Assembly (NCBI GenBank): GCA_019309665.1
Contig: JAFDFV010000270.1
Location: forward strand, 1-6,797
Direction of reading: 5' to 3'
Length of the DNA: 6,797 nucleotides
From: Deltaproteobacteria bacterium
GTDB lineage: Bacteria; Desulfobacterota; Desulfobacteria; Desulfobacterales; ETH-SRB1
The translations under genes and the position numbers were made by a program. Of the stretch, positions 1 through 6,797 are shown in pieces; position 1 is the first letter of the stretch; every line of letters begins with the position of its first letter. The notes below the pieces were generated by a model. It was not told where the DNA came from and searched no databases. It was given only the letters and a program-made list of their open reading frames with translations.

Positions 1-6
1 GAGGAC

Positions 7-378
7 ATGTTCAGATCTATGAATCCTGTTTTTTCTTTTTCTGAATGTACCTGGAAGCCTCAAATGGATATTTATGAGATTCCTGGAGAAATAATTATTA
101 TAGCTGAAATTGCAGGAGTCAATAAAGAGAACCTGGAGGTAGAAATTAGCAGCAAGGCCGTTAAAGTTTATGGGTATCGTACTGAATTGCCGCACGTAGA
201 AAACACAAAATACAGATTAGCGGAGATCCAGTATGGTAAATTTGAACGTATCCTTTTTCTTCCCGCACCCATTGATACTGATAAGGTAACGGCATCATAT
301 CTAAACGGCTTTCTTCAGATCAGGCTTGGCAAAATGCCGCCTGCTGACATACACAAGGTGCCAATCACTGAGGAATAA
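7..378 (+). CDS. Hsp20 / alpha-crystallin family small heat shock protein
   Basis: This is a small heat shock protein: an ATP-independent holdase that forms oligomers in the cytoplasm and binds unfolding proteins. Counting from the ATG at 7 it has 123 residues. The alpha-crystallin domain covers about residues 18-109. It opens with PQMDIYE, has the conserved stretch EIQYGKFERILFLP (73-86), and ends with NGFLQIRL (100-107) at the place of the usual A-x-x-x-x-G-x-L signature. The tail has a VPI motif (118-120), the I/V-x-I/V type that docks into neighbouring subunits. The start is uncertain. The frame stays open to the window edge, GAGG at 1-4 is too close to the ATG at 7, and another ATG lies at 19. 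The N-terminal arm is short but nothing in the domain looks damaged. lon begins 46 nt downstream, so co-transcription is likely (inference). Confidence 0.9.
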   Translation: MFRSMNPVFSFSECTWKPQMDIYEIPGEIIIIAEIAGVNKENLEVEISSKAVKVYGYRTELPHVENTKYRLAEIQYGKFERILFLPAPIDTDKVTASYLNGFLQIRLGKMPPADIHKVPITEE

Positions 379-379
379 C

Positions 380-394
380 TTAATTCCCAATTAA
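380..394. repeat. Short perfect inverted repeat between hsp20 and lon
   Basis: TTAATT (380-385) and AATTAA (389-394) are perfect inverted copies separated by CCC, just after the hsp20 stop. The stem is short and all A/T, and no T-run follows, so it is not a convincing terminator. It could be a small operator or could be chance. Confidence 0.3.
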
Positions 395-414
395 AGTCTT
401 AAGAAACAGACTCC

Positions 415-420
415 GGAGGT
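415..420 (+). promoter_or_regulatory. Strong Shine-Dalgarno for lon
   Basis: GGAGGT lies 4 nt before the ATG at 425 and fixes the lon start. It is the best ribosome binding site in the window. I see no convincing -35/-10 pair in the 46-nt gap, which supports transcription from upstream of hsp20. Confidence 0.7.
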
Positions 421-424
421 ATCC

Positions 425-2776
425 ATGGCAGATAAACAACCATCATTGGACTTTGGAAGTAGAGAACTCCCGGAAATACTTTCTATTCTTCCTCTATTTG
501 ACGCTACTTTATTCCCCAAAATGGTTGTGCCGGTTGTTATAATGCAGCGCGAATCAATTCAACTGGTAGATGAAGCAATGTCTAAAGATAGAACCATTGG
601 ACTTATTTTATCCAAGAATTCAGAGGTTAAAAGCAAATACACTCCTGATGATCTATATAAATTCGGCACAACCGCACTTATCCTTAAAATGGCAAAAAAC
701 GAAGACAATAGGGCACAATTGCTTGTACAAGGTTTGGGCAGATTCAAAATAAAAGATTTTATAAAAGGAAAGCCTTACCTGCAGGCCAAGGTAGAAAATC
801 TTCAGGATATAGAAACAAAAAGCAAGGAGATCGATGCCCTTATGGCCAACCTTATCGGCCTGTTCACTGAGGTTGTCGAGTTCTCTCCGGGATTATCACC
901 TGACATTCTTTCTATGGCGAAATCAATACAGGTGCCGGGCATTCTCGCAGACATGATTACTTCAATCATAAATTTAACATTAGAAGAAAAACAAAAAGTT
1001 TTAGAAACCCTGGACATAAAAAAACGACTGCAAGAAGTTACACGTCTTGTTAATTATCAGTTGGAAATCCTTAAACTTGGGAACAAGATACAGTCCCAGG
1101 TCAAAGGCGATATGGATAAAAAGCAGAGAGAATATTATCTCCGCCAGCAAATGGAAGCGATCAAGGAAGAACTTGGCGAAAAAGATGAAACAAGTGTTGA
1201 AATTGAAGAATACAAGGCTAAAATTAAAGAAAAAAATCTTCCTAAAGAAGCACTTAAAGAGGCTGAACGAGAAATTGACCGCTTATCACGAATGCACCCT
1301 TCTTCTTCCGAATATACTGTGGCATCAACATACCTTGACTGGCTGACATCACTGCCCTGGAATGAAAGCACAAAAGACAAGTTAGATATAAAAAAGGTCA
1401 GAAAGATTTTAGATAATGATCATTACGGGCTAAAGAAACCAAAAAAACGTATTATAGAATTTCTGGCGGTACGGAAACTCAAGCCTGAATCAAAAGGCCC
1501 TATCCTTTGTCTTGCAGGTCCTCCCGGTACAGGAAAAACATCTCTTGGCCGCTCAATAGCCAGAGCTTTAGGACGCAAATTTCATAGAATCTCACTTGGC
1601 GGTGTCAGGGACGAAGCTGAAATCAGAGGACACAGGCGAACCTATGTCGGCGCTCTTCCAGGGCGTATTATTCAGGGAATCCGGCGCGCTGAGTCAAACA
1701 ATCCTGTCTTTATGCTGGACGAAATAGACAAGGTAGGAAGCGATTTTCGCGGTGATCCATCTTCAGCTTTGCTGGAGGTTCTTGATCCAGAGCAAAACTT
1801 TTCTTTTTCAGATCATTACCTTGATGTGCCGTTTGATCTGTCAAAAGTCATGTTCATTACTACTGCAAATATTTTAGACACAATACCTCCGGCTCTTCTA
1901 GACAGGATGGAGGTTTTGCATCTGCTGGGCTACACTCTGGATGAAAAAATTAAAATCGCAAACCGTTTTCTCATACCTCGTCAACGCGAAGCACATGGTC
2001 TCAATTCATCTCAAATATCTTTCACAAATGCTTCAATAAAAAATATAACCACAGGCTACACAAGGGAAGCGGGTTTAAGAAATCTTGAACGCGAAATCGC
2101 AACCATCTGCCGGGGTGTTGCAACACAAATTGTCGAGGGTGATAAAAAAGCAGTAAAAATTAATATAAAAGATATCTACAAATACCTCGGTCCTGTAAAC
2201 TATACTTCCGAAGTCAGAGCAAGACCTTCAAAACCCGGCATAGCCATGGGGCTTGCATGGACGCAAGCAGGAGGCATGCTGCTCTTTGTCGAAGCTACAT
2301 CCATGAAAGGGAAAAAAGGCCTTACTTTAACCGGTCAGCTCGGGGATGTTATGAAGGAATCCGCAACGGCAGCTTTGAGTTTTATCCGTGCAAATGCTTC
2401 TGAAATCGGAATCTCCGAAGATTTTTTTAATAAAATTGATATACATATACACATACCGGCAGGAGCCATACCCAAAGACGGTCCTTCCGCCGGTGTCACC
2501 ATACTTACAGCCCTTGTATCTCTTCTGACCGGCAAAACAATAAAAAAAGACCTTGCCATGACCGGTGAAATTACCTTGAGAGGTCAGGTACTTCCGGTTG
2601 GAGGCGTAAAGGAAAAAGTTCTTGCCGCCCATCATGCCGGGATAAAAACCATCATCATGCCAAAGTGGAACAAGAAGGATTTAGAAGAAGATATACCGGA
2701 AAAGGTAAGGAAAGAGATTCAATTCCACTTTGTTGACCAGATGATGGAAGTACTGAAAATTGCTATAGGAAAGTAG
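425..2776 (+). CDS. lon: ATP-dependent protease La (LonA)
   Basis: Lon is a cytoplasmic hexameric AAA+ serine protease that unfolds and degrades misfolded and regulatory proteins. The 783-residue length is normal for bacterial LonA. Domains in order: N-terminal substrate-binding LON domain (about 15-210), a helical, partly coiled-coil linker (about 215-310), the AAA+ module, and the C-terminal protease domain (about 590-783). Walker A is GPPGTGKT (365-372) and Walker B is VFMLDEIDK (428-436). The catalytic serine is Ser688 in PKDGPSAG. The partner lysine is Lys731 in GGVKEKVLAA. Their 43-residue spacing equals that of Ser679 and Lys722 in E. coli Lon. All key residues are present and no break is seen. 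The start is set by the GGAGGT at 415-420. The gene sits between hsp20 and the rlpA-like gene, probably in one transcript. Confidence 0.98.
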   Translation: MADKQPSLDFGSRELPEILSILPLFDATLFPKMVVPVVIMQRESIQLVDEAMSKDRTIGLILSKNSEVKSKYTPDDLYKFGTTALILKMAKNEDNRAQLLVQGLGRFKIKDFIKGKPYLQAKVENLQDIETKSKEIDALMANLIGLFTEVVEFSPGLSPDILSMAKSIQVPGILADMITSIINLTLEEKQKVLETLDIKKRLQEVTRLVNYQLEILKLGNKIQSQVKGDMDKKQREYYLRQQMEAIKEELGEKDETSVEIEEYKAKIKEKNLPKEALKEAEREIDRLSRMHPSSSEYTVASTYLDWLTSLPWNESTKDKLDIKKVRKILDNDHYGLKKPKKRIIEFLAVRKLKPESKGPILCLAGPPGTGKTSLGRSIARALGRKFHRISLGGVRDEAEIRGHRRTYVGALPGRIIQGIRRAESNNPVFMLDEIDKVGSDFRGDPSSALLEVLDPEQNFSFSDHYLDVPFDLSKVMFITTANILDTIPPALLDRMEVLHLLGYTLDEKIKIANRFLIPRQREAHGLNSSQISFTNASIKNITTGYTREAGLRNLEREIATICRGVATQIVEGDKKAVKINIKDIYKYLGPVNYTSEVRARPSKPGIAMGLAWTQAGGMLLFVEATSMKGKKGLTLTGQLGDVMKESATAALSFIRANASEIGISEDFFNKIDIHIHIPAGAIPKDGPSAGVTILTALVSLLTGKTIKKDLAMTGEITLRGQVLPVGGVKEKVLAAHHAGIKTIIMPKWNKKDLEEDIPEKVRKEIQFHFVDQMMEVLKIAIGK
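2767..2773 (+). promoter_or_regulatory. Ribosome binding site for rlpA inside the end of lon
   Basis: AGGAAAG lies in the last codons of lon, 7 nt before the ATG at 2781. It supports that start and suggests that translation of the two genes is coupled. Confidence 0.5.
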
Positions 2777-2780
2777 CTAA

Positions 2781-3563
2781 ATGGCTTTAAAATATAGGAA
2801 AAAAAACGCAACTTTTTTTTCTTCCGTTACTTTTCTTGTTGTTTTCGCTTTTTTCCTTTTTTTATTCCACGGATGTGCCACAGTAAAATCACCTCCTGTC
2901 AAACCAAAAACTTCCCCGATATTCAGGCCTTACAAAGTAATGGGCAAGTGGTATCAGCCACTGTATGACGCAAAGGATTTTGTGCAGGTTGGAAAAGCAT
3001 CCTGGTATGGCAAGAAGTTTCATGGCAGAAAAACCGCAAACGGTGAAATTTATGACATGTATGCTATCTCTGCCGCGCATAAAACTCTGCCGATTGGGAC
3101 ATATGTGAGGGTGCACAATCTACATAACAATAAAAAAATCGAGGTCAGAATCAATGACCGCGGGCCATTTGTCCGCGGCAGAATAATTGATCTTTCCTAT
3201 GCTGCGGCAAAAAAAATTGGTATAGTGAGATTAGGTACGGCAAAGGTCAAAATCGTAGCTCTGGGTTTTGCCGGAGAATCTGAACCCAAAACCGATAAAC
3301 GCCGGACTTATGTCCCTGTGAACTATTATGCAGGAAATTTTACATTTCAAGTCGGAGCATTCTGCGACCGGCAAAATGCTGAAAGGTTCAGGGGAAAACT
3401 TGCTCAACAATACAAAAATGCTCACATAACAACTTATGACGGCGGTGATGCGATCTACTACAGAGTACGGCTTGGGAAATGCTCAAGTCTTGAGCAGGCG
3501 GCAGAGTATGAAAAATATCTTAATAAAAACGGATTTAATGACGCATTTATTGTTGCGGAATAA
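2781..3563 (+). CDS. rlpA: RlpA-like septal lipoprotein (DPBB domain plus SPOR domain)
   Basis: RlpA proteins are outer-membrane lipoproteins; in Pseudomonas aeruginosa RlpA is a lytic transglycosylase that cuts glycan strands stripped of stem peptides at the division site. This protein has 260 residues. It starts with a basic patch (KYRKK) and a hydrophobic stretch (about 12-29). A lipobox-like LFHGC follows, with Cys32 as the likely lipidated residue; Phe at -3 and His at -2 are unusual for a lipobox. The double-psi beta-barrel domain (about 69-160) contains GKASWYG, TANGE and INDRGPF. Glu89, His100 and Asp126 match the spacing of Glu120, His131 and Asp157, which I recall as the active-site residues of P. 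aeruginosa RlpA. The SPOR domain (about 185-258) begins FTFQVGAF and should bind denuded peptidoglycan. The ATG at 2781 lies 4 nt after the lon stop, so it is probably in the lon operon. A8 and T8 tracts sit in codons 6-13. Confidence 0.92.
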   Translation: MALKYRKKNATFFSSVTFLVVFAFFLFLFHGCATVKSPPVKPKTSPIFRPYKVMGKWYQPLYDAKDFVQVGKASWYGKKFHGRKTANGEIYDMYAISAAHKTLPIGTYVRVHNLHNNKKIEVRINDRGPFVRGRIIDLSYAAAKKIGIVRLGTAKVKIVALGFAGESEPKTDKRRTYVPVNYYAGNFTFQVGAFCDRQNAERFRGKLAQQYKNAHITTYDGGDAIYYRVRLGKCSSLEQAAEYEKYLNKNGFNDAFIVAE

Positions 3564-3583
3564 GGATAAGGGTTCTATAATCC

Positions 3584-3788
3584 GGCTTCAGGTGATAAAA
3601 TTTGAAAACGACTGAAACTCACGCCAAAGTGACTCTAAAGAAAAAAAATGTCCAAAATTTAAAATAGCAATGAATCAAAGATGTTATGCTTATGATTAAA
3701 TGACGTGACGAGTGATGCGATGTTTTTTCTTAAGACTCACTAAGGCGCTCAGACAGTCATCCATTTTCAAATTTCATCACCTGAAGCC
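3584..3788. repeat. 205-bp imperfect palindrome, MITE-like element
   Basis: The outer 25 nt, 3584-3608 (starting GGCTTCAGGTGAT) and 3764-3788 (ending ATCACCTGAAGCC), are inverted copies with one mismatch (24/25). Pairing continues inward less perfectly: GACTG at 3610-3614 with 3754-3758, CGCC at 3622-3625 with 3744-3747, AGTGA at 3628-3632 with 3737-3741, and an A-rich end at 3639-3646 with the T-rich 3723-3730. The arms are thus about 63 and 66 nt around a 76-nt centre. No ORF fits inside. The element fills most of the 286-nt gap between rlpA and gmhB. A 5-nt direct repeat, TCTAT (3574-3578 and 3789-3793), might be a target duplication, but 5 extra bases separate the left copy from the arm. 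As RNA it would form a long hairpin in the 3' leader of rlpA or the 5' leader of gmhB. That it is mobile is inference. Confidence 0.75.
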
Positions 3789-3837
3789 TCTATTTATTGA
3801 GAAGTTACGTTTTAGATAGTTACAGGAATAGCTGAAT

Positions 3838-3841
3838 GGAG
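3838..3841 (+). promoter_or_regulatory. Ribosome binding site that decides the gmhB start
   Basis: GGAG lies 8 nt before TTG at 3850, the only start codon that gives the expected short lead-in to FLDRDG. The nearby ATG at 3836 is in another frame and stops after six codons. Confidence 0.5.
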
Positions 3842-3849
3842 TTAAAAAA

Positions 3850-4412
3850 TTGCTGAAAAATGTAGTTTTTCTGGACAGAGACGGAGTTATAAACAGGAAT
3901 TCAATTCTCCTGATTACATAAAGAGCTGGGCGGAATTTAAGTTCCTTCCAGGCAGTATTGATGCGATAAAACTTCTTAACTTAAACGGCTTTGTCGTTAT
4001 CATAATTACAAACCAGTCGGTTATAAACCGAAACATGGTATCATTAGACGGTCTTGAATATATTCATTCCATGATGAAGTCAGCGTTTAAGTCAGGCGGA
4101 GGAGAGATAAAAGACATATTTTACTGCCCTCATATCCCCGAAGACAGATGCGACTGCCGCAAACCAGAGCCGGGATTGATTCACAGAGCCCAAAAAACAT
4201 ACAATATTGATCTTGCAAATTCTGTTATGGCAGGCGACAGCGTAAAGGATATTATGTGCGCCCGCAATGCAGGATGCGGTCACAGTATTCTGGTAAAAAC
4301 AGGAAACGGGGTTGATGCCGAAAAAATTCTTGCACAAAAAAAGATTTTCCCTGACTACGTGGCTGAAGATCTTTTAGATGCAGCCAAATGGATAGTGAAT
4401 ACTGAAAATTGA
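3850..4412 (+). pseudogene. gmhB: gmhB-type D-glycero-D-manno-heptose 1,7-bisphosphate 7-phosphatase, frameshifted
   Basis: GmhB is a HAD-family phosphatase that removes the 7-phosphate of heptose bisphosphate on the way to ADP-heptose for the lipopolysaccharide core. From TTG at 3850 the frame reads LKNVVFLDRDGVINRNS and then meets TAA at 3919. The rest of the protein continues in another frame from 3903 (NSPDYIKSWAEF) to the stop at 4410-4412. Removing one copy of the AATTC duplication (3898-3907) restores a single 185-residue frame, a normal family length. In that repaired protein Asp9 and Asp11 are the HAD nucleophile and acid/base. Cys91, His93, Cys99 and Cys101 form the zinc site typical of GmhB, and GDSVKD (127-132) is the metal-binding motif. 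The downstream part alone has its first ATG at 4035 and would lack the nucleophile. The stop overlaps the likely recD2 start. It may be a true pseudogene, a variant in this strain, or an assembly error. Confidence 0.85.
3898..3907 (+). repeat. AATTC tandem duplication causing the gmhB frameshift
   Basis: AATTC at 3898-3902 is repeated directly at 3903-3907. The +5 length moves the reading frame exactly at the family's DRDGVINR-x-SP region. Deleting one copy gives NRNSPDY in one frame. The first copy is part of an EcoRI site (GAATTC, 3897-3902). An end-filled EcoRI junction would give GAATTAATTC, which is not what is seen. Confidence 0.85.
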
Positions 4413-6479
4413 ATACGTCCCTTCCCTTAACCGCCCTTGAAGGCAAGCTCGAACAAATTACATATTTTAACAAAGAAACCACTGAAAATAATGGGAGAGT
4501 GGGAAACCCATCCCAAATACGGACAGCAGTTCAGAATCAAATCCTATGATGTAACTCTGCCGGCATCTGTTGAAGGAATAAGAAATTACCTTAAATCAGG
4601 TATTATCAAGGGAATAGGCCGTTTGATGGCAGGCAGATTGGTGAAGCGCTTCGGAGCCGACACCCTGAACGTAATAGAGAACTGCCCGGAAAAACTGCTT
4701 GAAGTAGAAGGAATAGGAAAAACAAAAGCAGCCTCTATCAGCAATGCATGGAAAGATCATCATGCAATAAGAAGTTTAATGCAGTTCCTTCAAGAAGCTG
4801 GAGTAAAAACCTCATATTCCGCTATACTGCTAAAGGAATACGGCCTGGATGCTCTGAACATAATACAAAGCAATCCCTATTGCCTGGCAAACGACATCCC
4901 GGGTATCGGTTTTTATATGGCAGATGCAATAGCGCTTAAGCTTGGAAAATCAGAAAATAAACCGGAAAGGGCCAGAGCATGCATTATCCATCTTATGCAG
5001 CAATTTTCAAATGAGGGCCATGTTTTCGCTTATCTGGATCAACTGACTGCACGCTGCAAAAATCTTTTTCAAATAGAATCTGAAGCAGCCGAAGAAGCAA
5101 TAGAAGATCTTTCAGCTTCCGGCGATCTAATTATTGAAAACAAAGTAGAAGTTCCGGATAAAAAAAGGGATAAAAAAGCCGTTTATTTGAAAGCCCTTCA
5201 CCAGGCGGAAGCGGGCCTTGCAAACAGGCTTAAAGCCTTTTTGTCCGTTCCTGTTGTACTTCAAGGAATAGACACGGAACAAATATCAAATGAAGTTCTG
5301 AAAAAACTGGCCATAAAGCTCTCACAGGAACAGCTTAATGTTCTGGAAAAAATATTCTCTCATCGGGCGGTAATCATTACAGGAGGCCCTGGAACCGGAA
5401 AAACAACCCTGATCAGGTCGATTAATGCCGTATTTAAAGCTCTTGGAAAACAAATCAGCCTGGCAGCCCCTACAGGACGAGCGGCAAGGCGGCTATCAGA
5501 ATTAACACACAGAGAAGCAAAGACCATTCACAGGCTTCTGGGATATAATTTTAAAGATAATCTTTTCGACAAAAACCGGGACAACCCTCTTGATGCAGAC
5601 GCAGTAATCATTGATGAAGCCTCAATGGTGGACACATATTTGATGTTTCATCTGCTGAATGCAATTCCCATGACTTCAATGCTCATAATGGTTGGAGATG
5701 TTTTTCAACTCCCATCCGTCGGCCCGGGCAATGTACTTGACGACATGAGGGAAAGCTCTATTGTTCTCAATGCCCACAGGGTGCTGAAAGGTGAATCCCC
5801 TTTCCTCAAACATACAAATGAACCAGCCGACCTTTCTGAATTTTACTTCATAGAACAGAATGATCCTGAAAAAGTTGCCTCCACAATTGCTGAATTGTGT
5901 ACAAGGGCCATCCCTGAATGCTTTGGCTTTGATCCGGTCAAGGAGGTTCAGGTTCTGACCCCAATGCACAAGGGCGTGGTAGGCACAATTAATCTCAATC
6001 AAGTGCTGCAAAAGGTATTAAACCCAAACCCTGTCACGATTAATGCTGCAAATAATTCATTTAAACCCGGCGATAAGGTAATGCACCTGAAAAACAACTA
6101 TCAAAAAGAAGTCTTTAATGGAGATATAGGTACTATAATATCCATTGACAGTAAAAAAGAGGAACTTTCAGTTGACTTTTATGGAAGGGCGGTAACTTAT
6201 GATTTTACGGAAACGAATGAATTATCTCTCGCCTATGCCATATCGGTACACAAGTCACAGGGTTCGGAATATCCCGCTGTAATTATACCTTTAATGACAC
6301 AGCATTATGCTCTGCTTCAGAGGAACCTTTTATACACTGCTATAACAAGAGGAGAAAAGCTGGTAATCCTGATCGGCATGAAAAAAGCGCTGGACATCGC
6401 CCTGAAAAACGACAGACCCCGTCAGCGTCTTTCAATGCTTGCAGACAGGCTGTCAACATATAGACTTTCAGATAAATAA
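4409..6479 (+). pseudogene. recD2: RecD2-like ATP-dependent DNA helicase (SF1B), with two apparent deletions
   Basis: RecD2 proteins are 5'-3' SF1B DNA helicases related to RecD but acting without RecBC, in DNA repair and replication restart. The family's usual start, LEGKLEQITYFNKE, is read from TTG at 4409, which overlaps the gmhB stop (TTGA); that frame closes at 4547-4549. The rest lies in another frame, open from about 4437 (TTG) to 6479, 680 codons, with the homologous part starting near PLKIMGEWETHPKYG. About 35 residues of the N-terminal domain are missing between the two. Positions in the 680-codon frame: helix-hairpin-helix segments at about 55-72, 87-104 and 150-170; Q-motif-like LSQEQ (295-299); Walker A GGPGTGKT (316-323); DEAS (393-396); GDVFQLPSVG (420-429); VHKSQGSEY (604-612); TAITRGEK (635-642). 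After GNVLDDM (437) about 16-18 residues are absent, including the L-T-x-I/V-F/Y-R-Q block (motif IV). Neither TTG 4437 nor ATG 4491 has a clear ribosome binding site. A working product seems unlikely (inference). Confidence 0.8.
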
Positions 6480-6564
6480 TTTCACTGTGTTATCAGTCGT
6501 CGACGTATAACTAATACGCCTTCCTCTTTCCGGCCTTGTGAAATTAATTATCTGAAAGTCTATA
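6459..6564. repeat. 27-bp inverted repeat spanning the recD2 stop codon
   Basis: The arms 6459-6485 and 6538-6564 are inverted copies with one mismatch (26/27), around a 52-nt centre. The left arm encodes the last residues YRLSDK and the stop of the recD2 frame, so the protein's tail comes from the repeat. Both outer ends are TATA, which would fit insertion at a TA dinucleotide, but no longer target duplication is seen. No T-run follows the right arm, so it is not a standard intrinsic terminator, though the hairpin could protect or process the RNA. It could be a 106-bp MITE-like element or a local inverted duplication. Confidence 0.7.
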
Positions 6565-6797
6565 GTAAATTGTAGATCCTGGTGTTTTATACCCTTGACA
6601 AGATCAAACTGTTTTTGTAAATTTATTATTGGTGAGCGGTACAGCTTGAAGATTAAGTATCGGTTCCAGGTCTTCGTTCCGAACGTCAAATCTTGCCTTG
6701 AGCAATAATGCGGATTATCCGTAGCGCTCTGACCTGCTTAAGCGTGCTGCTCACCACTTTCCCAGTCACTTTACCTGACAACAGCCTTCAACTTAGG
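6565..6797. other. Non-coding tail without recognisable gene
   Basis: Together with 6480-6564 this makes a 318-nt stretch after recD2 with no convincing gene on either strand. The longest open stretch is on the minus strand and lacks family signatures. Small structures are visible: CGTTC-C-GAACG at 6675-6685, CGGATTATCCG near 6711-6721, and TGGTGAGC near 6630 with GCTCACCA near 6750 as a loose inverted pair. I recognise no tRNA, rRNA or riboswitch. It may be intergenic sequence or the edge of an old mobile element. Confidence 0.4.
6595..6623 (+). promoter_or_regulatory. Possible sigma-70 promoter facing right
   Basis: TTGACA (6595-6600) is a perfect -35 hexamer. It is followed after 17 nt by TAAATT (6618-6623), which matches TATAAT at four of six positions. 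No gene is recognisable in the 174 nt downstream, so its target, if any, lies beyond the window. Confidence 0.3.

Noticed and set aside
3584..3788. CRISPR array or insertion sequence with transposase
   Set aside because: There are no regularly spaced direct repeats, and the 205 bp hold no open frame that could encode a transposase.
3797..3818. Possible promoter for gmhB, TTGAGA with TAGATA
   Set aside because: The spacer is only 10 nt, and no good -10 hexamer lies at 16-18 nt from TTGAGA.
4035..4412. Separate 125-residue HAD-like gene starting at ATG 4035
   Set aside because: The same frame carries homologous GmhB sequence back to 3903, and the catalytic Asp-x-Asp lies in the other frame upstream. 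This is the 3' part of a frameshifted gmhB, not a gene of its own.
6459..6564. Intrinsic terminator for recD2
   Set aside because: The stem is strong but the loop is 52 nt, the stem is A/T-rich, and no run of Ts follows the right arm.
6468..6689. Minus-strand open frame of 73 codons from a TTG, convergent with recD2
   Set aside because: It has no ATG and no clear ribosome binding site, shows no family signature, runs through both arms of the inverted repeat, and overlaps the recD2 end. Chance openness is the simpler explanation, though a remnant cannot be excluded.

Overview
The window is AT-rich DNA from a Gram-negative bacterium. The envelope genes point that way: an RlpA-type lipoprotein with a SPOR domain, and a GmhB-type phosphatase for lipopolysaccharide heptose. 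The style of the proteins, and an hsp20 directly ahead of lon, recall Desulfobacterota (sulfate-reducer-like deltaproteobacteria). That placement is from memory and was not tested by a search. All five recognisable genes lie on the + strand.

Layout. Positions 1-378: small heat shock protein (hsp20), whose true start may lie before the window. Positions 425-2776: complete LonA protease. Positions 2781-3563: rlpA-like SPOR lipoprotein, starting 4 nt after the lon stop. Positions 3584-3788: a roughly 205-bp imperfect palindrome resembling a MITE or other palindromic repeat. Positions 3850-4412: gmhB, frameshifted by a 5-bp tandem duplication. Positions 4409-6479: recD2-like helicase that overlaps the gmhB stop and appears to carry two deletions. 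Positions 6459-6564: a second inverted repeat (27-bp arms, one mismatch) that contains the recD2 stop codon. Positions 6565-6797: no recognisable gene.

The first half reads as an intact proteostasis and envelope operon. Hsp20 holds unfolded proteins, Lon degrades them, and RlpA acts on septal peptidoglycan. The second half, downstream of the palindrome, looks like decaying sequence: gmhB and recD2 are still easy to recognise and mostly open, but together carry three separate lesions. I found no new defence or mobile system. The points most worth following up are the two palindromic elements and the clustered gene damage between them.
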